This document shows positions 1 through 6,996 of a DNA stretch of 64,000 nt, one piece after another (positions within the stretch are counted from its first letter, which is position 1; each line of letters starts with the position of its first letter). The notes under the pieces are model-generated. The model was not told where the DNA came from. It worked only from the letters and a program-made list of their open reading frames with translations, and ran no database searches. Origin of the DNA: Dethiosulfatarculus sandiegensis (GTDB lineage: Bacteria; Desulfobacterota; Desulfarculia; Desulfarculales; Desulfarculaceae); the NCBI RefSeq assembly GCF_000931935.2, contig NZ_AZAC01000004.1, positions 1-64,000 of the forward strand, in the 5' to 3' direction. A program made the position numbers and the translations under genes.

Positions 1-1
1 A

Positions 2-64
2 AAGATTATTGACACTACCTATATAAAAATTAATTCTCAAGATTTACCAAATGCTATTTTTTAA
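2..64 (+). CDS. 3' end of an unidentified gene cut by the window edge
   Basis: An open frame enters from the left edge and stops with TAA at 62-64, giving only about 20 residues ending in NAIF. The stretch is AT-rich. The next frame starts at ATG 51, overlapping this stop in another frame, as in a tightly packed operon. Too short to name; the evidence is only that the frame is open and overlaps the next start. Confidence 0.25.
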   Translation, partial: KIIDTTYIKINSQDLPNAIF

Positions 65-441
65 AAAATTATTTTCTGAAACACAAGATAAAATACCATT
101 AAAGTGGATTCTGGAGCAGTGGACTCTATTTGTTGGAGAGTTTAGCGGTTTGATTAAGGTTGAGTTGGGCTGCGAAATTTAAACCGCTTTGTGGCCACCC
201 AAGAATTATGCCTGGTTGGGGGTGCGGTGGTCCAGCAGGGAATGGCGCCGACGGTTCAGATTCAGGGGAAATTCATCTCGGCCCAATTAGCAAAACAACG
301 AACGGTTGACACAGGCCGTGGATTATTGGCGCTTTGTGCTGAGTAGGTTTTAAAAAATGCTAAGGTGAAATTGGCTAATCCAAAATATCCAATAATTGAT
401 GAAGTTGCTTTGTTGGATATCTCAGAGCTTTTTAAATATTA
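51..441 (+). pseudogene. probable decayed gene, frameshift plus internal stop
   Basis: A frame starting at ATG 51 gives 43 protein-like residues (including the stretch KWILEQWTLFVGEFSG) and stops at 180-182. Coding-looking sequence then continues in another frame from about 182 (NRFVATQELCLVGGAVVQQG and onward), hits an in-frame TAG near 344, and goes on in the same frame to TAG at about 441, ending DISELFKY. One frameshift and one nonsense codon would explain the pattern. I do not recognise the family. The alternative is chance open frames in AT-rich DNA, so confidence is low. Confidence 0.3.
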
Positions 442-491
442 GATAAAAAATACCAAACCAATAATAAACTCCTTAAAATCGCAATTATCAA

Positions 492-523
492 AAGCAAGGC
501 CCTGTTCAATCAAGGCCTTGCTT
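492..523. terminator. bidirectional intrinsic terminator
   Basis: The 10-bp arms AAGCAAGGCC (492-501) and GGCCTTGCTT (514-523) form a stem. It is followed by a T-rich run on the plus strand (524-537) and by TTTTGAT on the minus strand. It sits just past the stop of the minus-strand gene at 535 and can end transcription from both sides. Confidence 0.75.
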
Positions 524-534
524 CTTTTATTTTT

Positions 535-1938
535 TTAGCGGATGCGCATAAAGGAAACCGGGTATCCGTTTACAATGGGCAGACCTTTTATGGTCAGGCT
601 GTTGTTTTGGAACATATAAGGGAAACGGCCTTCAAGATTTTGCGGGCCTTGGGTGTTTCTTATAACTTTAATTACAAGCCCTCCATTAGTGGCCTGATAA
701 CTGCCTGTTTCCTCGTAAAAGTCAACCATAACCCCATCCTGGCGCCATGTTTCCACTTTAGAGTAGTACTGACCTTGGGGGCCCATCATGGTGTAGATGG
801 CATAGGTCACAACCCCATGATTGATTCTTGCCATCCATTGTCCAACAACTCTGGCGTCCATACCCTGTTGAGGTTGGGGCATGGGCTGAGGGACGGGCAT
901 AGGTTGGGGGACAGGTTGAGGCTGGGGCATGGGCTGCGGGGCGCGCTGGGGCTGGGATTGTGGAGTGCGTTGGGGTGCTGGCTGGGGAGTTCTATTGGGT
1001 TGAGGTGTTTGACCTTGGGCTCTTTTTTGAAGCATCTCCGCATAGAACTTCATCATTTCATAACAAAGCACAACTTCACGCTTGCCCGGGTCCCACCAGC
1101 AATTGGCTGTACCGCAATCCTTTAGAACAATGGTGATGTCATAGGGCAGGGCGAATTCTTTGGTCAATACCTGGGCTAAGGTGTCGAACAAGCGGTTTTG
1201 AACAAACGCGGCTTGCATTTTTTGGCCAAAGGCGCTTCTGGCCTGATCATATCGAACTCTAACTTTGCCTGGCCCCGTGGCTCCGGCTTCTGTGGTGTGG
1301 GGTTCCACCAGTCTTTCCCAAGCCTTTATTTTTTCTTTATATTCCCTGCAACACATATGTTGCCTTCTTTTGGGAAGCTTGAAATGATCAGCCAGCTGCT
1401 GAAATTCATTGGGAGAGCTGCCATAAAGAAAACACAAGATGTTGCCAAAACGAACCATGTTATCCGGGTGTTCATCTCCCCAGGGAACCTGGCCCGCGTT
1501 TTTGGCCAACAAATAAAAGAAATCTGCAAATCCCAAAATGAGATAATGAGCCTGGCTAAGGCCTTCTTTGCGGGCTTCCAAGAGCAAAAGCGTGGAAAAT
1601 TCATCCACCACGTTTTCTTCTCTACCGGTAATGGGCAGTTGAAACGCATCAATGAGGCAATGCCCAAGCTCATGGAAAAACAGCCCCAAAATTCCGCCTA
1701 AATAATGCAGCTCTGCAAGTTGTTGCTGAGTCAAGGGCTGATTAACCGGCCTTTGGGCAGGGGGCCTGGTTGGTTGAGGCGTAGGCGTTCTTGTGGGTTG
1801 ATCATCCCAATTCCCTACATTTGCGTTTCTTCCTGAAGTGGTGAAGTTCAAAGTCGTACTGTCTGGTGGCTGTTGAGCAAAGGAAAACTGAGCTAAGCAG
1901 ATGAATACGAAAACTAAAAAACAAACAAATCGCTTCAT
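535..1938 (-). CDS. secreted DUF4344-type putative metallopeptidase with Pro/Gln linker
   Basis: A 467-residue protein starting with a clear signal peptide (KR, then a hydrophobic stretch, cleavage near AQFSFAQ), so exported. The domain at about 70-310 carries the zincin motif HELGH (residues 89-93), followed by an acidic stretch EENVVDEF that could supply the third ligand. This arrangement matches the DUF4344 family of putative metallopeptidases, whose substrate is unknown. Residues about 310-360 are a Pro/Gln-rich tract of repeated PQP and PMPQPQP units. The last 100 residues (from VVGQWMARI) form a separate beta-rich module resembling small secreted barrel domains. It stands alone between a terminator and a long non-coding stretch. 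Family call is good; peptidase activity is an inference from the motif. Confidence 0.75.
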   Translation of the reverse strand: MKRFVCFLVFVFICLAQFSFAQQPPDSTTLNFTTSGRNANVGNWDDQPTRTPTPQPTRPPAQRPVNQPLTQQQLAELHYLGGILGLFFHELGHCLIDAFQLPITGREENVVDEFSTLLLLEARKEGLSQAHYLILGFADFFYLLAKNAGQVPWGDEHPDNMVRFGNILCFLYGSSPNEFQQLADHFKLPKRRQHMCCREYKEKIKAWERLVEPHTTEAGATGPGKVRVRYDQARSAFGQKMQAAFVQNRLFDTLAQVLTKEFALPYDITIVLKDCGTANCWWDPGKREVVLCYEMMKFYAEMLQKRAQGQTPQPNRTPQPAPQRTPQSQPQRAPQPMPQPQPVPQPMPVPQPMPQPQQGMDARVVGQWMARINHGVVTYAIYTMMGPQGQYYSKVETWRQDGVMVDFYEETGSYQATNGGLVIKVIRNTQGPQNLEGRFPYMFQNNSLTIKGLPIVNGYPVSFMRIR

Positions 1939-2446
1939 GGCCTTTGGTTTCCTTGTTTTGAGATACTGGATTCACCTGAAAAATATGCGTGCGTCAATAT
2001 TAAAGGGTCTTCTTTGCCAGGTGTGGAATTTGATGAGTTCTTGCACCGCCTGGGCGGCTGTAAACCAATATCCGGGGCCGGAAGGTCGGTCGGCATCCAT
2101 GATAATCAACTCCAGCTAAAGGCTCAGACGGACCGGCATATCGCGACCTCCCAACTATAGCAATTTCACACCTGATGGCGAAGAGGATAAAACCGCTTTA
2201 CGCAATCGAACTTAATCAAACCGTCAGGCTTTCGAGTTAATGAGGGGCACTGTTTCCGGGCTCGGACCCAAGGTCAAAACAGATTCACTGGTTTTCTCAG
2301 AGGCGAAACGCCGTTCGGCTCTGCTTCCCATTATCAAGCTGAACAACTAGCCTGGCCATTGGACCTGAAATTAACTCACAATGTTGTGCATCACCCATGA
2401 AAAGCAAACTAAATAGCAGGGAAAGTGTGGGAAGAGGAAACGAAAA
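1939..2446. other. intergenic stretch with a possible gene remnant
   Basis: About 500 bases without a convincing gene. A 46-codon open frame at 2023-2160 (plus strand, GTG start, beginning VEFDEFLHRLGG) reads like protein and may be a decayed fragment. No Shine-Dalgarno site, terminal inverted repeats or recognisable transposase were seen. Confidence 0.3.
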
Positions 2447-2490
2447 AAATATCAAGCAGTTAGCCCTTTCAGACTAACTGCTTGATATTT
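2447..2490 (-). terminator. intrinsic terminator of the tRNA-Arg relic
   Basis: A perfect 17-bp stem: 2447-2463 pairs with 2474-2490 around a 10-base loop. Read on the minus strand it ends in a run of seven T (2443-2449 complement). It directly abuts the CCA-like end of the tRNA relic at 2491. Confidence 0.8.
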
Positions 2491-2567
2491 TGGACGCACC
2501 CGGCCCGCTCCCGACAGGCTGGCTGCGGATTCGTTGACCGGCGCTCTATCCAGCGGACAGAACGCCG
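2491..2567 (-). pseudogene. degenerate tRNA-Arg(ACG) copy
   Basis: Read on the minus strand this aligns over its whole length with the intact tRNA-Arg(ACG) at 11556-11632. The 17-base block GCTGGATAGAGCGCCGG is identical, the anticodon region keeps ACGAATCCG, and the segments GCCTGT, GGCCGGG and a terminal CCA are still visible. The first 13 bases no longer form an acceptor stem, and the T-loop TTCGAAT has become CGGGAGC. It cannot be a working tRNA. It has no own promoter because the MFS gene ends only 12 bases upstream. Either a decayed duplicate or the mark left by an integration or rearrangement. Confidence 0.75.
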
Positions 2568-2579
2568 GGATCATGGCTT

Positions 2580-3839
2580 TTATTCTCTGGCGATTCCAAT
2601 TGTTTCAACGCCCGCCTTGCAGATGCCGGGGCCTTTGGCTGGCTGAAGCACGCTATCAGGTTCCGTTGCTTTTCTTGACCTGCGTATGATCACCAGGAGC
2701 ACCGGCTGAAACAGGGCCATGACAATGGCCAGGATCCCCACCCACTCCATATGCAACAGTTGACCATTTGGGCCTGTGCTTAAAATGGCTGATGCGGCCA
2801 ATGCACCGATGCCGTTGCCAATATGCTGCATGGAAGTCAAAAGAGACATGAAGGCGGCGCGCTCATAAGGCCGGGGAAGTTTCGATGCCTCGGTTGTTGC
2901 CGATACATTCCTGAAGCAGGAAGTCCCCATGAACATGACAAAGATAAGCAGAACCGGGGAAAACGGGGTGTGAACAAAACCGTCATAAAGGAAGATAACG
3001 TAAAAAACAGTTCCTATGACATTGGTTGGAATGGGGCCGATGGCATCGGATGACCTGCCGCCGATCTGGATCAGGATCAGGCTGAAAACACCACCGACCA
3101 GGTAAAGGAAACCCAATGACTCCCGGGGATAGCCAAGATTAAGCTGAAGATAGGCTGACAGGCAGGGAATAACCGAATAGGTCGAGACCATTGCGGTCAA
3201 CATCATGACAAAGGCAAACACATATCGATAATCTTTCAAAAATTTTAGAAAGGAGATGGCCTGCTTTTTTTCACTCAGATGCGCTTTCATCGAGGGGGTA
3301 AAGAAATGGATAACCGCCAGCACGATGCAGCCGAGGATGAATATGCCGTAAAAAGGCGTTTTCCAGGACCCCCACTGGGCGAGTTCCAGGCCAAAGGGTA
3401 TGGCGGCGATGGAAGAGACGGAAAAGGCGCCCATGACAATGGCCATGGCTTTGCCGCGCCTTTGCGGCGGCACCATATCGGTCACCATGGAAAGGGATAT
3501 TGCCGCGGCCGGTCCGCCGAACATTCCGGCGAGCACCCTGGCGGCGACCAGGGAGAGCAGGTCTCCGGCAAAGGCGGCGCTGATCGTTCCCAGGGATAAG
3601 CCCGCCATGGCCACAAGGGCGACGTTTTTCCTGTCAAAGGCATCCAAGAATTTCGCGGCGCAGATTCCCGAGAAACCGACGGCCAGGGTATAGCATCCGC
3701 AGATAATGCCTATGTCGCCATTAGTTATCGGTAAACTTGCAGCCATGTCCGGCCCCAGCGGCATGACCATCATGAAGTCAATGATGTTGACGAACTGGAT
3801 CATCGCCGCAATCCAGACGATTCTGTTTTCCAATTTCAT
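2580..3839 (-). CDS. MFS transporter, probable drug efflux
   Basis: A 419-residue polytopic protein with the usual 12-helix major facilitator pattern. The N-terminal helix contains NIIDFMMVMPLGPDMA, and an RRGKAMA-type loop with the G-rich helix after it lies near residue 127, as in drug:proton antiporters. It would move a small molecule across the inner membrane using the proton gradient; the substrate cannot be read. Start ATG 3839 has AGGAAA about ten bases upstream. A 6-bp-arm palindrome identical in core to the one in front of the neighbouring MarR gene lies 22 bases upstream of the start, so the MarR protein most likely represses this exporter. The stop lies 12 bases from a tRNA relic. 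Confidence 0.85.
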   Translation of the reverse strand: MKLENRIVWIAAMIQFVNIIDFMMVMPLGPDMAASLPITNGDIGIICGCYTLAVGFSGICAAKFLDAFDRKNVALVAMAGLSLGTISAAFAGDLLSLVAARVLAGMFGGPAAAISLSMVTDMVPPQRRGKAMAIVMGAFSVSSIAAIPFGLELAQWGSWKTPFYGIFILGCIVLAVIHFFTPSMKAHLSEKKQAISFLKFLKDYRYVFAFVMMLTAMVSTYSVIPCLSAYLQLNLGYPRESLGFLYLVGGVFSLILIQIGGRSSDAIGPIPTNVIGTVFYVIFLYDGFVHTPFSPVLLIFVMFMGTSCFRNVSATTEASKLPRPYERAAFMSLLTSMQHIGNGIGALAASAILSTGPNGQLLHMEWVGILAIVMALFQPVLLVIIRRSRKATEPDSVLQPAKGPGICKAGVETIGIARE

Positions 3840-3860
3840 GATTAGTGTTTTTCCTGAAAA

Positions 3861-3880
3861 GGTATGGTGTCCATACGTTT
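3861..3880. promoter_or_regulatory. MarR-type operator in front of the MFS gene
   Basis: GTATGG-TGT-CCATAC (3862-3876) is an inverted repeat between the MarR stop and the MFS start. Core and spacer match the operator at 4360-4380. On the minus strand the same geometry is seen (a weak TTATTT box, 17 bases, then TACCTT), which suggests a weaker promoter of the same design. Confidence 0.7.
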
Positions 3881-3901
3881 AAAATAAAAAAAAGAACGGG
3901 T

Positions 3902-4339
3902 TTAAATATGGTCCTCTATCATCTCCCCGGCGCGATGGATAAATTCTTCAAGAAGCGCAAGCTGATCCGCATCCAGGGTTTTTAAATAATTTTCCATTTC
4001 AATATTCTGTTCCAGGTGATAGCGGTTGTGGGCCGCATATGCTGTTTTTCCCTTTTCCGTCAGCCGCACAAGCTGGCGGGTGTTATTAGCCTCATCTGTT
4101 TTTTTTCGCACCAGCCCCTTTGATTCAAGCCGCTTTACGATTTGGGAGACCGTTCCCTTGGTGACACCAATTAGCTTTGATATTTCAGATACGTAAAGTT
4201 CAGTATTGTCGCCAATGAATTGGATCACATGGATTTCGCTGCGATATATCTTCACGTCCGTATCAAAGGATTTGGACTGGCGGCTCATGTTGGAGATCTT
4301 TTCAAAGAGCGAAAGATAATTTTTCACGATTTTGTGCAT
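3902..4339 (-). CDS. MarR family transcriptional repressor
   Basis: A 145-residue winged-helix regulator: dimerisation helices at both ends and a central HTH (YVSEISKLIGVTKGTVSQIV) with a wing of the type GLVRKKTDEANNTRQLV. MarR proteins usually repress exporter genes and release DNA on binding small phenolic or other ligands. I place the start at ATG 4339 (MHKIVKNY), with GGAAG eight bases upstream. The longer frame from 4375 would begin inside the promoter and operator, so it is unlikely to be real. It lies upstream of the MFS gene on the same strand, and both have the same palindrome, which points to autoregulation plus control of the exporter. Confidence 0.85.
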   Translation of the reverse strand: MHKIVKNYLSLFEKISNMSRQSKSFDTDVKIYRSEIHVIQFIGDNTELYVSEISKLIGVTKGTVSQIVKRLESKGLVRKKTDEANNTRQLVRLTEKGKTAYAAHNRYHLEQNIEMENYLKTLDADQLALLEEFIHRAGEMIEDHI

Positions 4340-4359
4340 GTCGACTTCCTTTGTCTTTA

Positions 4360-4388
4360 AACGTATGGTGTCCATACGTTAATGTCAA
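4360..4388 (-). promoter_or_regulatory. marR promoter with embedded operator
   Basis: On the minus strand TTGACA (4388-4383) is followed by a 17-base spacer and TACGTT (4365-4360). The perfect palindrome with 9-bp arms AACGTATGG and CCATACGTT around TGT (4360-4380) fills the spacer and covers the -10 box, so a bound dimer would block RNA polymerase. The pattern supports autorepression. Confidence 0.75.
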
Positions 4389-5130
4389 GTGAAAACCCAA
4401 AACCCTGCCTTAAAATTAGTCGGCTTTTTTGCGGCATGGATCATCTCATCCGCCCAAGTGATGATCTTTCATGGTGAAATAAAATGTAAACCTCCCATGA
4501 TTAATAATAGTTGACGGGAGAAAGCATCCGGTCGTTGAACCTCACCAGAATCAGATTCAGCACCCGGCCCGGGCAAACGAACCCAACCAAAATAATCTCC
4601 GCAACAATCGGGACCTTCCCCATTAGCAATTTAAGCCTAAACAACAGCCACCAGTCGTTGACAAGCATTTCGCCGCGTACTTATAATGTCAACCGGTATA
4701 GAGGAACTGGGAATGAAAAACCCTGGGTGGCTCAGGGTTATGAAAGCAGAAGGGCTTTAATTGACGTAAGGTGTAATTTGTAAGACCTTGATTATTGGCT
4801 AAGCGCTGAAACTGTCCTGGTCGACTCTTTTAGCACGTCGCTGTGGCATGGTAACCGTCAGTCCCAAATTCTCCGCTCCAAGCTCTTTTACACACTTGGC
4901 ATCATACGGGGTGTTCCAAGGAAAGGGCAGTTATGCCTTTAAAAATTAGGACAATTTCATCCGGTGCTACTGTGGGGCGAACGCCCATGGTAAGTAGATA
5001 TGATCCCTGTCCCGACCGATGTTTTTGTTTAAGATTACGTCCCCGTGGCTGAGGCCGTGTATTCTTCCTGTCATGCGGACCCTGTGCGAACTGTGGGGAA
5101 TCACAACTTGGATAAATAAGGAATTGAAGA
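4389..5130. other. intergenic stretch without a supported gene
   Basis: About 740 bases. The short open frames have no Shine-Dalgarno site and poor amino-acid composition. I see no tRNA, repeat or convincing promoter. It may hold the promoter of the binding-protein gene that follows. Confidence 0.4.
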
Positions 5131-6246
5131 ATGCGAAATATAGCTCTTGTTTTTTCCATATTGTTACTTTTATCCGGGGTGGCCGCTCATTCCGCTTATG
5201 CTGCGGATAGCATCAAGATTGCGGCGATATTCGGAAAATCCGGAGAGGCATCCAAATCAACCATCCATCATTTTCAGGCCGTGCGTTATGCCGTTGATGA
5301 GCTAAATAGATTAGGAGGAGTTTTAGGAAAGAATATCGAAGTGATAGAACTCGATAACCATAGCTCTCCCATACAATCAAAACTGGCCGCGAAAAAGGCC
5401 GTAAGACTTGGGGTTACGGCGGTTATTGGATGTTCCTGGAGCGATCACTCCCTGGCCGTGGCCAAGGTTCTGCAAAAACAGGGCATACCCATGATCACTC
5501 CGGATTCCACAAATCCTGCTGTCACTAAGGTTGGTGATTACATTTTCCGGGTTGCCTTTGTAGACACTTTCCAGGGACGGGTTTTGGCGGAGTTCGCATC
5601 TCAAACGCTTCATGCCCAAAATGCTGTCATTATACAATGCATTGATTCTGCCTATAGCATGGGCTTGAGCCGGACTTTTCAGGAGAAGTTTAAAGGATAT
5701 GGTAAAAAAATCCTTGGCGTCTTCAACTATAAGCAAACCCAAAAAGATTTTTCTTCAATTATAAAAAAGTCCAAAAAATTGAACCCGGACCTGCTCTTGA
5801 TCCCAGGGTATGACGAGAGTGGTTTGATCGTGAAGCAGGCCCAGGAACTGGGCATTGATGCCGTCATGTTGGGCGGGGATGGATGGAGCTATCGTGAGTT
5901 TTTCGCTAAAGGCGGAATGGAATTAAAAAAGGGATATTATACCTGCCATTGGACAAAAGACGTCGATAGCCCCAAGTCCAAGAACTTCGTAAAGAATTAC
6001 CAAAGAACCTACGAAGTCAACGAGTCCGCCGCATTGACCTATGATGCGGTTATGATACTTGCGCAGGCTATTCAAAACGCAGGTTCACTGGACCGCAAAA
6101 AAATACGCAGTGCATTGGCTTCTTTAAGTGATTTTGTTGGCGTAACCGGCCAAATTTCTTTTAATGAAACAGGCAATCCAGACCGGCCGGCTATTGTAAT
6201 GGAAATAACCAGCGGTAAAAGCCAATTCTTGCAAATGGTAAAATAG
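5131..6246 (+). CDS. periplasmic branched-chain amino-acid-type ligand-binding protein
   Basis: A 371-residue type I periplasmic binding protein (LivJ/Peripla_BP_6 family). A signal peptide of about 24 residues ends at AHSAYA. The two-lobed fold begins IKIAAIFGKSGEASKS and includes VRYAVDELNRLGGVLG and VTAVIGCSWSDHSLAVAKV, typical of this family. AAGGA lies eight bases before ATG 5131. No permease or ATPase genes of an ABC importer are nearby. The gene faces a hybrid kinase and response regulator on the other strand, 29 bases away stop to stop, so it may work as a free-standing sensor or bind a ligand for a distant transporter. Ligand unknown. Confidence 0.85.
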   Translation: MRNIALVFSILLLLSGVAAHSAYAADSIKIAAIFGKSGEASKSTIHHFQAVRYAVDELNRLGGVLGKNIEVIELDNHSSPIQSKLAAKKAVRLGVTAVIGCSWSDHSLAVAKVLQKQGIPMITPDSTNPAVTKVGDYIFRVAFVDTFQGRVLAEFASQTLHAQNAVIIQCIDSAYSMGLSRTFQEKFKGYGKKILGVFNYKQTQKDFSSIIKKSKKLNPDLLLIPGYDESGLIVKQAQELGIDAVMLGGDGWSYREFFAKGGMELKKGYYTCHWTKDVDSPKSKNFVKNYQRTYEVNESAALTYDAVMILAQAIQNAGSLDRKKIRSALASLSDFVGVTGQISFNETGNPDRPAIVMEITSGKSQFLQMVK

Positions 6247-6275
6247 AAAGCTCCCGGTGGTATTGCAAACTATGC

Positions 6276-6971
6276 TTATTTTTTGGGCTTAACACTATTG
6301 CCGAGTACTTTTTCGGCAATAGTGGGGTAAAGTTTTTTTGCACAATCCGGGCAAATGCCATGGGAGAATTGAACTTCGGAGTGCTTACCGATGTAGTCTT
6401 CAACCTGGCTCCAGTACCCGTCATCGTCTCTGATTTTTTTGCAGTTGGCGCAGATGGGCAATAGCCCGGAAAGTTGCCTTACTTGAGTCAGGGCCTCCTG
6501 AAGTTGTTCTATGAGCCGCGCCTGTTTGGCTTCCGCCAGTTTGCGCTGTTCGATTTCGTGAACCAAGGCGGCGTTTTTTTGCTCCAGTTTGTTTTGAGCC
6601 GCCGCAAGCGCTAAATGAGTTCTAACCCTGGCTTTTACCGTAAGCGGGGAAAAAGGCTTGGCGATATAGTCCACGCTCCCCAAGCTGAAAGATTTGGCCT
6701 CGTCCATTGCCTCTGAAACCGCTGTTATAAAGATGACCGGTATGTTTTTTGTGCTTTCCCTTTCTTTGAGTTTGTGGCAGACCGTATATCCGTCCATATC
6801 AGGCATGACTATATCAAGCAGGATCAGGTCCGGCAGATTCTTTTCGGCAAGTTCCAGAGCGCGCTTCCCGTTGCGGGCGGCGGCAATCATATATTCATCT
6901 TTCAACAAGGCGACCAGGATATCGAGATTCTCGGCCACGTCATCGACAATAAGCAATTTTTTTTTGTCCAT
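6276..6971 (-). CDS. response regulator with C-terminal cysteine module
   Basis: A 231-residue cytoplasmic protein. The receiver domain (about 1-120) has the acidic pair DD at 10-11, the phosphoacceptor Asp near 53 (LLDIVMPDMDG) and the conserved Lys (AKPFSP). A coiled coil (about 125-165) follows. The end carries a compact module with two CxxC pairs (ICANCKKIRDDDGYW and GICPDCAKKLYP) around a conserved HSEVQFSHG stretch; the four cysteines could hold a metal. This output module is frequent behind receivers and PAS domains in Deltaproteobacteria and has no assigned function that I know. It lies 25 bases downstream of the hybrid kinase and is presumably co-transcribed with it. AGGGGG precedes ATG 6971. 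Confidence 0.85.
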   Translation of the reverse strand: MDKKKLLIVDDVAENLDILVALLKDEYMIAAARNGKRALELAEKNLPDLILLDIVMPDMDGYTVCHKLKERESTKNIPVIFITAVSEAMDEAKSFSLGSVDYIAKPFSPLTVKARVRTHLALAAAQNKLEQKNAALVHEIEQRKLAEAKQARLIEQLQEALTQVRQLSGLLPICANCKKIRDDDGYWSQVEDYIGKHSEVQFSHGICPDCAKKLYPTIAEKVLGNSVKPKK

Positions 6972-6996
6972 TTGGTTGTCCCCCTAAATATATACT

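Noticed and set aside
607-1125. Plus-strand open frame of 172 codons opposite the DUF4344 gene
   Set aside because: It lies antisense to a real gene with signal peptide and HELGH motif; its length comes from the repetitive PQ tract.
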